From Bacteroidales bacterium (lineage in GTDB: Bacteria; Bacteroidota; Bacteroidia; Bacteroidales; UBA932), in NCBI GenBank assembly GCA_016288055.1, contig JAEEXZ010000005.1, positions 1-64,000 of the forward strand: a stretch of 64,000 nt of DNA. Reading direction: 5' to 3'. The position numbers and the translations under genes are program-made. Below, piece by piece: positions 24,365 through 32,716 of this stretch. The number at the start of each line of letters is the position of its first letter. The stretch's first letter is position 1. The notes below the pieces were generated by a model. That model did no database searches, was not told where the DNA came from, and saw only the letters and a program-made list of their open reading frames with translations.

Positions 24365-27076
24365 CTACAGGCTGCGCTTGATCTCCACAATCTGGAACGC
24401 TTCGATGATGTCTCCGGGGTGAATGTCGTTGTAGCGTTCGAGGCCGCAACCGCATTCCATGCCGGCGGGCACTTCCTTGGCGTTGTCCTTGCCGCGCTGC
24501 AGGGAAGCCAGTTCGCCGGTGTAAACCACGATACCGTCGCGGATGAGGCGGACCTGGGCTTTCTGGGTGAGCTTGCCTTCCTTCACCAGACATCCGGCGA
24601 TGGTACCCACCTTGGAAATCTTGAAGGTCTGTTTGACCTCGGCGGTGGCGGTGACTTCTTCCTTCTTCTCCGGCTCCAGCATACCCTCGATACCTTCCTT
24701 CACCTCGTTGATACAATCGTAGATCACGGAGTAGAGGCGGATTTCGATGCCTTCCTTCTCGGCGGCGCGGCGGGCTTCGGCGCTCGGACGCACCTGGAAG
24801 CCGATGATCACGGCGTCGGAAGCCTCGGCCAGCAGGACGTCGGACTCGCTGATGGCACCCACGGCCTTGTGGATGACGTTCACGCGCACCTCCTCGGTGG
24901 AGAGCTTGATGAGGGAGTCGGACAGGGCTTCCACGGAACCGTCCACGTCACCCTTGACAATGACGTTGAGCTCCTTGAAGTTGCCGATGGCGATACGGCG
25001 GCCGATTTCCTCCAGGGTGAGGTGCTTCTGCGTCTTGATACCCTGGATGCGGATGAGCTGCTCGCGGCGCTGGGCGATGGACTTGGCTTCCTTTTCGTCG
25101 GCCATGATGTTGAACTTCTCACCGGCGGCGGGAGCGCCGTTGAGGCCCAGCAGGGATACGGGGGTGGAAGGTCCTGCGACCTCTACCTTCTGTCCGCGCT
25201 CGTTGTACATGGCCTTGACGCGTCCGTAGTAGCTGCCGGAGATAATCACGTCTCCTACGTGTACGGAACCGTCCTGCACCAGCACGGTGGCCAGGTAGCC
25301 GCGTCCCTTGTCCAGGGAGCTCTCGATGACGGCGCCGCTGCCCAGCTTGTTGGGGTTGGCCTTGAGTTCCAGGAGGTCGGTCTCGAAGAGCACCTTCTCC
25401 AGGAGCTTATCCACGTTGAGGCCTTTCTTGGCCGATATCTCCTGGCACTGGTACTTGCCGCCCCAGTCTTCCACCAGGATGTTCATTTCTGACAGCTGGC
25501 GGCGGATGGTGTCGGCGTTGGCGCCGGGTTTATCAATCTTATTGATGGCGAAGACCATGGGAACGCCGGCGGCCTGTGCATGGGCGATGGCTTCCTTGGT
25601 CTGAGGCATCACGGCATCGTCGGCTGCGACGATGATGATGGCAAGGTCCGTCATCTGGGCGCCTCGGGCACGCATGGCCGTGAAGGCTTCGTGGCCCGGC
25701 GTATCCAGGAAGGTGATATGGCGTCCGGAGGGCAGGGTTACGTTGTAAGCGCCGATGTGCTGGGTAATACCACCGGCCTCACCGGCGATCACGTTGGACT
25801 TGCGGATGTTATCCAGCAGGGAGGTCTTACCATGGTCCACGTGGCCCATCACGGTAATCACCGGCGGACGTTCCACCAGATCCTCCTCGCGGTCCGGCTC
25901 CTGCTGCTCGATTTCCTCTGACAGCTCGGCCGTTACGAATTCCACTTTATAGCCGAATTCCTCGGCCACGAGGACCAGGGTCTCGGCGTCCAGGCGCTGG
26001 TTGATGGATACCATCATGCCCAGGGACATGCAGGCGCCGATAACCTTCACCACGGGGGTGTTGTTCATGAGGGTGGCGAGGTCGTTCACCGTTACGAATT
26101 CGGTGACCTTGAGCACCTTGTTCTCGGCTGCGGCGGCTTCCATCTCCTCCTGGGAGCGGATGGCGGCAATCTCACGCTTCTCCTTGCGGTGCTTGGCGCC
26201 GAAGTTGTTGCGGGTGCTCTCGTTCATCTTGGCGTAGGTCTCCTTGACCTGCTTCTGGATTTCCTTCTGGAGTTCCTCCTGCTCGGCCTCGGTCATGGCG
26301 GGTTTGAAGCGGTCGCCCTTCTTGTTACGGCCTTTGCCACCGCCCTGAGGGGCGTTGTTGTCGTTCTTTTTCTTGGGAGCTTTCTCTGCCTGGACCTTGG
26401 TGACGTCCACCTTCTGGGAGCCGCTGGCTTTGATACGCTCGCGCTTTTTGGCCTTCTTGGGATCGAACTGGGTAAGGTCGATCTTGCCTACAACCTTGAA
26501 GGGAGCGCCCACTGGGGTCGGGGTGGGGGCTTGCTCGGCGACAGGTTCTTCTACGGCAGGTTCTTCCACGGCGGGTTCGGGTTCCTGGACGGGCTCCGGT
26601 TCGGGCTCGACTACGGGTTCGGGTTCCTGGATAGGTTCCGGCTCCTGGACGGGCTCCGGTTCGGGCTCGACTACGGGTTCGGGTTCCGGCTCGGCCACGG
26701 GCTCGACTACGGGTTCAGGTTCGGGTTCCTGGACGGGCTCCGGTTCGGGAGCCGCCACGGGTTCGGGGTCGCGGGAGAGGTTGTTGCTCTTGATCACGGT
26801 AACGCGCTCGGGCTCAAACTCGTCCTCTTCCTCCTCCTGTTTCTTGCCGGCCTTGTCCAGGATTTCGGTGAGTTTCACGTCCACCTTTTCGGCCGCCTCT
26901 TTCAGTTCCAGGTCTTTGCCGAACTTTTTGTGCAGGTCCGGCAGGAACTCGTCAGAGATTTTGAGATTCGGATTGGCGTCCTCGATGCCGGCACCCTTGG
27001 AATTGAGGAATTCCACGAGGGTGTCCAGCCCGATATTGAATTGTTTGATAAGTTTCGAAAGTCTGATTTCTGCCAT
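24365..27076 (-). CDS. infB: Translation initiation factor IF-2
   Basis: A 903-residue GTPase that brings initiator tRNA to the 30S subunit. N-terminal IF2_N region, then a Glu-Pro-Val-rich linker (about residues 105-190), a second basic IF2_N segment, the G domain with [18 protein letters not shown] and NKIDKP, and the C-terminal beta-barrel and fMet-tRNA-binding domains. The linker DNA contains a 60-base-period repeat (26581-26700). It follows nusA by 20 bases in the classical rimP-nusA-infB order. Confidence 0.98.
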   Translation of the reverse strand: MAEIRLSKLIKQFNIGLDTLVEFLNSKGAGIEDANPNLKISDEFLPDLHKKFGKDLELKEAAEKVDVKLTEILDKAGKKQEEEEDEFEPERVTVIKSNNLSRDPEPVAAPEPEPVQEPEPEPVVEPVAEPEPEPVVEPEPEPVQEPEPIQEPEPVVEPEPEPVQEPEPAVEEPAVEEPVAEQAPTPTPVGAPFKVVGKIDLTQFDPKKAKKRERIKASGSQKVDVTKVQAEKAPKKKNDNNAPQGGGKGRNKKGDRFKPAMTEAEQEELQKEIQKQVKETYAKMNESTRNNFGAKHRKEKREIAAIRSQEEMEAAAAENKVLKVTEFVTVNDLATLMNNTPVVKVIGACMSLGMMVSINQRLDAETLVLVAEEFGYKVEFVTAELSEEIEQQEPDREEDLVERPPVITVMGHVDHGKTSLLDNIRKSNVIAGEAGGITQHIGAYNVTLPSGRHITFLDTPGHEAFTAMRARGAQMTDLAIIIVAADDAVMPQTKEAIAHAQAAGVPMVFAINKIDKPGANADTIRRQLSEMNILVEDWGGKYQCQEISAKKGLNVDKLLEKVLFETDLLELKANPNKLGSGAVIESSLDKGRGYLATVLVQDGSVHVGDVIISGSYYGRVKAMYNERGQKVEVAGPSTPVSLLGLNGAPAAGEKFNIMADEKEAKSIAQRREQLIRIQGIKTQKHLTLEEIGRRIAIGNFKELNVIVKGDVDGSVEALSDSLIKLSTEEVRVNVIHKAVGAISESDVLLAEASDAVIIGFQVRPSAEARRAAEKEGIEIRLYSVIYDCINEVKEGIEGMLEPEKKEEVTATAEVKQTFKISKVGTIAGCLVKEGKLTQKAQVRLIRDGIVVYTGELASLQRGKDNAKEVPAGMECGCGLERYNDIHPGDIIEAFQIVEIKRSL
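26581..26760. repeat. 60-bp tandem repeat encoding the IF-2 Glu/Pro linker
   Basis: 26581-26640 and 26641-26700 match at most positions with an exact 60-base period, and 26701-26760 is a shifted partial copy. It encodes EPEPVxEPEP-type repeats and is likely to vary in copy number between strains. Confidence 0.8.
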
Positions 27077-27096
27077 ATATAACCCCTTTAATAATT

Positions 27097-28368
27097 CTAT
27101 TCTTCTTCAAATTCGGCGTGCAGGATCTTCAGCACGTCTTCCACGGTCTCGTCTTCCAGGTCTGCGCGGGTAGCGATCTCGACCGGGTCGAGGGCCATGA
27201 CGCTGCGGGCGGTGTCGCAGCCGATGGACTGCAGACGCTCGATCACCCACGGCTCGATGACGTCGGTGAACTCGCTCAGAAGGACGTCGTCCTCCTCTTC
27301 CTCGTTCTGCTGGATTTCACGCCAGACCTCGATCTCGCGATCCACCAGCATGCCGGCCAGCTTGATGTTCACGCCGCCCTTGCCGATACCCTTCTTGACT
27401 TCATCGGCCTGCATGTACACCTTGATCTTCTCGTCGGGTGCGGTGCCCAGGTCGATGCGGGAGATGCGGGCCGGATTGAGGGCGCGCTGGATCATCAGGG
27501 ACGGGTTGGAGCTCCACTGGATGACGTCGATGTTCTCGTTGCGCAGCTCGCGCACGATGCCCATGATGCGGGAACCCTTCACGCCGATGCAGGCGCCGAT
27601 CGGGTCGATGCGGTCGTCGTAGGATTCCACAGCCACCTTGGCGCGCTCGCCGGGGATGCGGACCACTTTCTTGACAGTGATGAGGCCGTCGTAGATTTCC
27701 GGAACTTCCATCTCGAAGAGTTTCTCGAGGAAGCTGTCGGTGGTGCGGGAAAGCACGATGTAAGGCGTGGTGTTGTTCTTCATTTCCACGCTCTTGATGA
27801 TGGCGCGGACAGAGTCGCTCTTCTTGAAGTGCTCGCCGGGGATCTGCTCGCTCTTGGGCATGCGCAGCTCGTTGCCGTCCTCGTCCAGGATGAGCACCTC
27901 GTTCTTCCAGGTCTGGTACACCTCGCCGGTGAAGATTTCACCTACGCGCTCGGAGTACTTTTTGAAGACGTTGGCTTTCTCGATATCCATGATACGGCCC
28001 TGCAGGTTCTGACGGATGTTCAGGATACCGCGGCGGCCGAAAGAGGCCAGGGAGAGTTTGCGGGCGAAGGTGTCGCCGATTTCATAGTCGTCGTCGCCGG
28101 TCTCGGCCTTGATCTCATCGAGGGTAATCTGGGTCACGGGGTCTTCCACTTCCTCCACCACTTCGAAGTTCTGGTAGATTTCGCAGTCTCCCTTGTCCAC
28201 GTTGATAATCACGTCGAAGTTGTCGGCGCTGCCGTAGGTCTTGGCGAGCTGGGTGAGGAACACATCCTTCAGTACGCCCAGCATCACCGGACGGTCAATG
28301 CTTTTCTCTTCCTTGAAATCCTTGAAAGCGTCAATCAAGGTGATTTCTTTCTCTTTTTCTTTTGCCAT
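27097..28368 (-). CDS. nusA: Transcription termination/antitermination protein NusA
   Basis: A 423-residue RNA-polymerase-associated factor. The N-terminal domain is followed by an S1 domain ([18 protein letters not shown]) and KH domains ([35 protein letters not shown]), with an acidic C-terminus. I start at 28368 ([15 protein letters not shown]); the in-frame ATG at 28398 would overlap rimP. Being downstream of a terminator-like leader hairpin, its own product could affect its transcription. Confidence 0.95.
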   Translation of the reverse strand: MAKEKEKEITLIDAFKDFKEEKSIDRPVMLGVLKDVFLTQLAKTYGSADNFDVIINVDKGDCEIYQNFEVVEEVEDPVTQITLDEIKAETGDDDYEIGDTFARKLSLASFGRRGILNIRQNLQGRIMDIEKANVFKKYSERVGEIFTGEVYQTWKNEVLILDEDGNELRMPKSEQIPGEHFKKSDSVRAIIKSVEMKNNTTPYIVLSRTTDSFLEKLFEMEVPEIYDGLITVKKVVRIPGERAKVAVESYDDRIDPIGACIGVKGSRIMGIVRELRNENIDVIQWSSNPSLMIQRALNPARISRIDLGTAPDEKIKVYMQADEVKKGIGKGGVNIKLAGMLVDREIEVWREIQQNEEEEDDVLLSEFTDVIEPWVIERLQSIGCDTARSVMALDPVEIATRADLEDETVEDVLKILHAEFEEE

Positions 28369-28384
28369 TTTGGTTATTCTGTTT

Positions 28385-28798
28385 TTATTTGAATTCAATT
28401 ACGGGACGCACCGAGTTGACTGTGCTCATGGGAATCTCGGTTTCGTCCACCGTGACGGTTTCCCCGGTGTAGGCCTTGAGGGTGCCTTTCACCTTCTTGC
28501 CGCCTTTCAGCCAGACGTCCACGCCGGTGCCGATGGCCTTCAGAAACTGTCCTTCCACCTTGAAGGGACGGTCCAGGCCGGCCGATGAAACCGTGAGGGC
28601 GTAGTCTTCTACATCCTGGTCGAAGGCCTCGTGCACCACTTTGTCAAGGGCGGCGCAGTCTTCCCAGTCCACGACTCCTTCCTTCTTCTCGATGACCACC
28701 TCTATGTCATTGTCCTTGGAAACGGTCACTTCCACCAGGAAGCAGCCTCTTTCCTCAACAGCGGCCGCTACGGCCTCGATAATCTGTTCTTTCGTCAT
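28385..28798 (-). CDS. rimP: Ribosome maturation factor RimP
   Basis: A 137-residue 30S assembly factor. It begins MTKEQIIEAVAAAVEERGCFLVEVTV and contains DCAALDKVVHEAFD and YALTVSSAGLDRPFK, the family core, then an SH3-like C-terminal domain. The start at 28798 fits the family; a longer frame to 28894 would run through the promoter and leader hairpin. First gene of rimP-nusA-infB. Confidence 0.93.
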   Translation of the reverse strand: MTKEQIIEAVAAAVEERGCFLVEVTVSKDNDIEVVIEKKEGVVDWEDCAALDKVVHEAFDQDVEDYALTVSSAGLDRPFKVEGQFLKAIGTGVDVWLKGGKKVKGTLKAYTGETVTVDETEIPMSTVNSVRPVIEFK

Positions 28799-28808
28799 GT
28801 CTTTGTTT

Positions 28809-28842
28809 AAAAAAGAGGTAGGGGACCGGCGTCCTCTACCTC
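28809..28842 (-). terminator. Terminator-like hairpin in the rimP leader (candidate attenuator)
   Basis: On the minus strand a 12-base-pair GC-rich stem (28842-28831 with 28826-28815, one G-U pair, 4-base loop) is followed directly by six T residues. It lies between the promoter box (28853-28860) and the rimP start (28798). It could terminate read-through from the upstream gene or attenuate the operon. Confidence 0.7.
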
Positions 28843-28852
28843 GTTCACAGTG

Positions 28853-28860
28853 CAAATATA
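28853..28860 (-). promoter_or_regulatory. -7 box for rimP-nusA-infB
   Basis: TATATTTG on the minus strand, 54 bases upstream of rimP. The predicted RNA would open with the hairpin at 28815-28842. Confidence 0.65.
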
Positions 28861-28933
28861 CGCACTTTTCCCGGAATAACCAAATATTGAGCAATTATCT
28901 CCATTTTGAACATGGGCAAGCCTGAAGCCCCGT

Positions 28934-29614
28934 TTAGAACTGATGGCTAAGATTAATGCCGTTGCCGTTGAAGGAAACAGCGAAGCGCTTGCAGCCGTTG
29001 TGGCCGATGATGCACATCGTAATGCCGCTCACGATGCAAGCGGCTCCGGCAATGGCGAGACCGTTCACCGTGGCGGACGGTGGTGCATTGCGATAAGGCT
29101 CCTGGTCCCGATCCTCGGAACGGGCATATTTCAGCAGGCTTGTACATAACCAGGGCAGACATAACGCAGCTCCGCTGTAAGTAACAATCTCTCCTACATT
29201 GTAGAGCGTCCTGTAGGGCTTGAGTTTCTCCTTGTACACCTCCGGGCCGAAGAGGGTCTTCATCTCGGCCGTATTCATCTTGTACACTCCTTCGAGCAGA
29301 AAACTCGAACCCCGGACTGTGACCATCCCGGGATTGAGCGTTTTGTCGAAGACAAGGCCGTTCTCGTCAAAAAACACCTCGCACCCGTCCTGAAAGCGGA
29401 TACTCTTCATATAACTGAAGGGGACCCTGGTCGGCAATGCTTCCAGGCCGATGTTCTCCAAATAGACCCGCGGCTTGGTAGTGAAGAACTCCTTCCGTTC
29501 AATCTTGCGGACCTTCCGCATCACTGTATCTCCAGGCGCCGTACGGATCTCCTCCTGCGCGGCCAACGCCCAGGGGAGGAAAATACAAAACAGCAGTAAA
29601 ATTTTTTTGTGCAT
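28934..29614 (-). CDS. Secreted/envelope protein of unknown function
   Basis: A 226-residue protein with a Sec signal peptide (MHKKILLLFCIFLPWALAAQ). The mature part starts with a charged beta-rich region (TTKPRVYLENIGLEALPTRV, FQDGCEVFFDENGLVFDK) and ends with two hydrophobic helices (about residues 147-162 and 190-208). No family is recognised. It marks the start of a lower-GC stretch extending to about 32.1 kb. Confidence 0.6.
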   Translation of the reverse strand: MHKKILLLFCIFLPWALAAQEEIRTAPGDTVMRKVRKIERKEFFTTKPRVYLENIGLEALPTRVPFSYMKSIRFQDGCEVFFDENGLVFDKTLNPGMVTVRGSSFLLEGVYKMNTAEMKTLFGPEVYKEKLKPYRTLYNVGEIVTYSGAALCLPWLCTSLLKYARSEDRDQEPYRNAPPSATVNGLAIAGAACIVSGITMCIIGHNGCKRFAVSFNGNGINLSHQF

Positions 29615-29688
29615 AGTTATTTAATAGATTAAAATGTATAACGGAAAGACTTGTCATTTACCTAACCATCTATAGAATGCGCTAATTG

Positions 29689-30014
29689 CTATAGCATCCA
29701 AATAGATATTGGAACGAAAAACATGATATATGACCTTTCATTGAGGTCAGTAAGTAAGAATGCGGTTGCATTCAAAGCGATCAATAATAGCGTGGCATAT
29801 ATTGGGTTACGGTATTGGCTGTTTTAATACGCAAGCGCTTCATTACAAGCGAACGGAATAAGTATACGAGTTGCGCCAATATTAGGATGACGCCTGGAGG
29901 GCCACCACGCCCTTTCCAGTTAGGTTCGTGATTTGGGTCTGAATCATTTGGGAAAATATCAAAAGCGGATTCTCCACGGATTCCCTTTTTCCGAGAGTTG
30001 CATCGGAAAGACAT
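29689..30014 (-). pseudogene. Frameshifted small membrane protein remnant
   Basis: A first frame (29781-30014) encodes a hydrophilic start and a helix (GVILILAQLVYLFRSLV) then stops after KRLRIK. From about 29827 an overlapping frame continues as NSQYRNPIYATLLLIALNAT... and on through SYIMFFVPISIWML to a TAG at 29689. One missing base in an A-run near 29824-29828 would join them into a roughly 108-residue, three-helix protein. Its start overlaps the end of the lipoprotein gene. Function unknown; it could also be a sequencing indel. Confidence 0.5.
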
Positions 30015-30681
30015 ATGAATAGATTTCAGGGTTCTCCTTCATGAACATCCGGACAGTATCTTTGACTGCCTCTAGACGCTTAACCAGAGCTGTATCATCT
30101 GGAGAAACCCTATACGGCTTATCCACGCCAGCTAGAACTGTCAACTCGTCGGTCTTCCTGTCATATCGGCAAATGGCATCAATCCTTTTCCGCGTCCAGA
30201 TCTTATACTTTTCATGATCAAAACTCCGACTTACAAGACCATCCCTATAGTAAGCCATTGGCAAGAAATTTTCCCAATAGTCAGGGCGATTCTCCGGATA
30301 TAATTCGGGATGTTCCAGCCAATATAAAGGATGTCCGTCTACACGGTATCCTGCACTATCGATAGAATCAAAAATAAATACCGAATCCGTATAGTACGCA
30401 TACCGAGGTTCGTTTTCCTTGAAATAATCCATCCAACGTTTGCTAGATTTACTAATCGATGAGGAATCTATATCCCATTCCCTATAAAAGTAATCATTGA
30501 CCTCCTTCAGATTTTTGGGCAAGCGGTAGTAACTTTGGGCATACCCTACTATCATATCATTCAAGGGACATTCGTATGTTATATCTCTAGTGACATATAA
30601 AACATCTTTTCTGATACGTTCACGGGTATTGCACGCCGTGATGCAGATCATTATGGCCAGAACTGTACAACACTTATTCAT
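29959..30681 (-). CDS. Hypothetical lipoprotein
   Basis: A 240-residue protein with a type II signal peptide (MNKCCTVLAIMICITAC, lipobox ITAC). The mature region is rich in Tyr, Asp and Arg, with no motif I recognise. Composition is AT-richer than the flanking housekeeping genes, consistent with acquisition. It lies in the islet with an Imm26 gene, but nothing shows that it is part of a toxin system. Confidence 0.65.
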   Translation of the reverse strand: MNKCCTVLAIMICITACNTRERIRKDVLYVTRDITYECPLNDMIVGYAQSYYRLPKNLKEVNDYFYREWDIDSSSISKSSKRWMDYFKENEPRYAYYTDSVFIFDSIDSAGYRVDGHPLYWLEHPELYPENRPDYWENFLPMAYYRDGLVSRSFDHEKYKIWTRKRIDAICRYDRKTDELTVLAGVDKPYRVSPDDTALVKRLEAVKDTVRMFMKENPEIYSYVFPMQLSEKGNPWRIRF

Positions 30682-30690
30682 TTTGATATA

Positions 30691-30866
30691 TTATTTTAGC
30701 GGAAATAACTTCGCCAACGCCGCAGCAAATTTGCCGGCCTCAGCCTTATTGTAGGCAACATCTATCATATGCTCACTTCCTCCTTTTCTCTTCACCTGCA
30801 GATAATACCCCGCTGGCAATGTCCTTACTGCAAAATGTTGCTATTTGCATCTATATAATCCATCAT
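30691..30866 (-). pseudogene. Frameshifted small gene coupled to imm26
   Basis: Starting at an ATG overlapping the imm26 stop (ATGATGG), the frame reads MMDYIDANSNI and stops; the next frame continues FAVRTLPAGYYLQVKRKGG, then EHMIDVAYNKAEAGKF and ends AALAKLFPLK at a TAA (30691). Restoring one T in the T-run near 30834-30837 would give a roughly 57-residue protein. No family is recognised. Confidence 0.45.
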
Positions 30867-31339
30867 TCCCACAATTCGTATTCCTCTTTCAACCATTTGC
30901 ATGGTTGATTACGATAGTGATCATACAAACGATCTTCCACATGAAAGTCATCCCATACTGCGCTACGTTCCCGACCTCTAGCCTCCTCCTTTGAGCATTT
31001 TGTTATTTCTCCCGTTTCTGTGTTATAGAGTGCGAAACTATTCTCAAACTTGTCATAAATATACTTTATATGAGGAACGAGAAACTCCTCTTTAATTGGA
31101 ATATTTCCGACAATTCTCCAACGCCCATTTCTAAGAACGCTATCATAGACGGTGACTCTAAATAGCGTCTTGCAATCTTTCAGAATGAACAAGTCCTCAA
31201 GCGGAATATCCGACTTATAGTCAAAAAAGAGGTATTCGCCATGAGGAAGTAACTGCGCATAACAAAAGTATTCCCCATGAACAGGAATTTCGATAATATC
31301 TCCCAACCTTTTTCTTTTTCGGTAGGTATTATTTGCCAT
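30863..31339 (-). CDS. Imm26 family immunity protein
   Basis: A 158-residue all-beta protein matching the Imm26 pattern: basic start, GDIIEIPVHGEYFCYAQLL, YLFFDYKSDIPLEDL, GRWRIVGNIPI, and the C-terminal SAVWDDFHVEDRLYDHY followed by KWL. Imm26 proteins neutralise C-terminal toxin domains of polymorphic toxins, usually encoded immediately upstream. Here the upstream bases (31343-31538) encode only a frameshifted toxin-like tail, so this looks like an orphaned antidote. Confidence 0.82.
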   Translation of the reverse strand: MANNTYRKRKRLGDIIEIPVHGEYFCYAQLLPHGEYLFFDYKSDIPLEDLFILKDCKTLFRVTVYDSVLRNGRWRIVGNIPIKEEFLVPHIKYIYDKFENSFALYNTETGEITKCSKEEARGRERSAVWDDFHVEDRLYDHYRNQPCKWLKEEYELWE

Positions 31340-31342
31340 TAT

Positions 31343-31538
31343 TTAGTGCATTAAATATTTCTTACGAGCTTCCTCGTATCGAGATCTGTTGGGATTCTTA
31401 GGACTCACACCATTGATTCTATTGCCCGATGTCCCTCCTGTCGACTGAGCGCCCCCGTGTTATTCTATCATCTGCGACGTCATCTACCCTATTAGCGGCC
31501 TGAGCAATGAAGGAAGGATACCCCACCACGTTGTAATT
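31343..31538 (-). pseudogene. Remnant of a polymorphic-toxin C-terminus upstream of imm26
   Basis: The minus strand reads YNVVGYPSFIAQAANRVDD then VADDRIT, breaks at a G-run near 31452-31456, and resumes in another frame as GGAQSTGGTSGNRINGVSP followed by KNPNRSRYEEARKKYLMH and a stop 3 bases before the imm26 start codon. Adding one G restores a single frame, but a TGA at 31539-31541 still closes it upstream. The position directly before an immunity gene fits a toxin tip; the toxin class is not identifiable. Confidence 0.5.
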
Positions 31539-31549
31539 TCAGGTGCCAC

Positions 31550-31729
31550 TTAGTCTTTAACAATCTGGCGAAGGTTCTTGTCCTGATCGATCTCCCAGAT
31601 GTCATACGTCCCGTCCCGGTCAAAGTCGACGACCGCCGTAGCGCGGGCTTTGAACCCTTTCTCATCGGCCTCCATAATAACCGACACTACAAGCAGTTCT
31701 GGCAGGGAAAAAGCAGGTAAGTTTTTCGG
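31550..31729 (-). pseudogene. Short open fragment resembling a pilin-like C-terminal domain
   Basis: An open stretch of about 59 codons closed by stops on both sides. It includes ELLVVSVIMEADEKGFKARA, TAVVDFDRDGTYDIWEID and QDKNLRQIVKD. The alternation and the DFDxDGTYxxWEID motif recall the C-terminal sheet of type IV pilin-like proteins. Without an upstream portion it is probably a gene fragment. Confidence 0.35.
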
Positions 31730-31862
31730 TTACGAATCATGTATCGTTGAAATTGCGGACCAAATATACATGCTGAATTTGGATTAATCAATACTTTCCC
31801 CCGTCTCGACCTGCAGAAATGTATCACTTTTGACAAGCCCCTGCAGGAGTGTTGTGTTTTGC

Positions 31863-31953
31863 TAGGTCCGAGCACGAAACAGGCCCTTCTGGTGCTCGAG
31901 TGCTGGTTTTCGGTAGGTTCGAGCACGAAACAGGCCCTTTTGGTGCACGAGTG
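31863..31953. repeat. Tandem pair of 51-bp-period hairpin repeats
   Basis: Two copies starting at 31863 and 31914 share nearly all of a 40-base core; the first contains CGAGCAC and GTGCTCG as a stem. The 51-base period is the same as the unrelated pair at 1702-1797. Confidence 0.8.
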
Positions 31954-32073
31954 CGGTCACCGGGGGGGCGGTGGCAGAGAGAGGGTGTTAAAACGTCTTA
32001 TGATTTTGGTTTTAAAACGGACCAAGGTTATGTATAAATACACGAGAGGTAATCTCGAACACGCTGTAAGGTG

Positions 32074-32132
32074 CTATAAATCAATGGTTTGGCTTTAGGC
32101 GCAGTAGCCTAAAAGCCAAACCATTGATAGCG
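32074..32132. repeat. Long imperfect hairpin after pncA
   Basis: About 21 paired bases with one bulge around a 6-base loop (centre near 32103), with GCTAT/ATAGC extending the base. It lies 20 bases past the pncA stop with no T-run, so it may be a processing or stabilising stem-loop, a bidirectional terminator or a palindromic mobile element. The rest of 31340-32152 holds only the fragments and repeats listed. Confidence 0.75.
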
Positions 32133-32152
32133 AGTTATTTATAAAGATTCGA

Positions 32153-32701
32153 CTACCGGGCTGTCCAGGCCGGAATATTGTTCTCCTGCATGAAGGCGAG
32201 AACGGTGTCCAGGCTCTCGAAGCGGGCGGTGCCGTCCAGGTACACGTTCACCTGGAAGCCGCGGCGCTGGCTGATCTTGTACAGGTTCTTGAGGGTTTCC
32301 AGGACGCAGTATTCGGCGGCGATGCCGCAGACGGTGACGACGTCGCCGGGAGCGAAGAGTTCATCCTCCTCATCTTGGGTGAGCCCTACGAAGGCGCCAT
32401 ACTCCTCACGCTCGGGGAGGCGTCCCTTCAGGATGAAGCGCATGCGGTCCTCGGCGAGGCCTTCCAGCATGTTGTCCGGGATGGAGGCGCCGGCGGTGTG
32501 GTGCACGCAGTGAACAGGCCAGGGACCGCCCTGGGCCTTGAAAGAGCAGTGGTTCACGGGATGCCAGTCCAGCGTGAAGTACACGCGGTCGAACTGGTTT
32601 TTGACGGCGTTGATGGCGGGGAGTACGCCGGCTGCTCCGGGAACGGTAAGCGTTCCGTCGATGAAATCTTTCTGAAGATCTACTGCAAGAAGAATGTTCA
32701 T
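32153..32701 (-). CDS. pncA: Nicotinamidase (isochorismatase family)
   Basis: A 182-residue hydrolase that converts nicotinamide to nicotinate for NAD salvage. The catalytic aspartate is in LLAVDLQKDFIDG, metal-site residues are in TLDWHPVNHCSF, and the nucleophilic cysteine is in VCGIAAEYCVLETL. It lies 15 bases after wbqC at the end of the lpx operon. pnuC at 60.7 kb would provide a matching precursor importer. Confidence 0.93.
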   Translation of the reverse strand: MNILLAVDLQKDFIDGTLTVPGAAGVLPAINAVKNQFDRVYFTLDWHPVNHCSFKAQGGPWPVHCVHHTAGASIPDNMLEGLAEDRMRFILKGRLPEREEYGAFVGLTQDEEDELFAPGDVVTVCGIAAEYCVLETLKNLYKISQRRGFQVNVYLDGTARFESLDTVLAFMQENNIPAWTAR

Positions 32702-32716
32702 AATATATATTAATGT

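Noticed and set aside
31599-32098. Small plus-strand frames at 31599-31787 and 31849-32098
   Set aside because: The first is antisense to the pilin-like fragment, the others translate the 51-bp repeats; none has a start context or domain.
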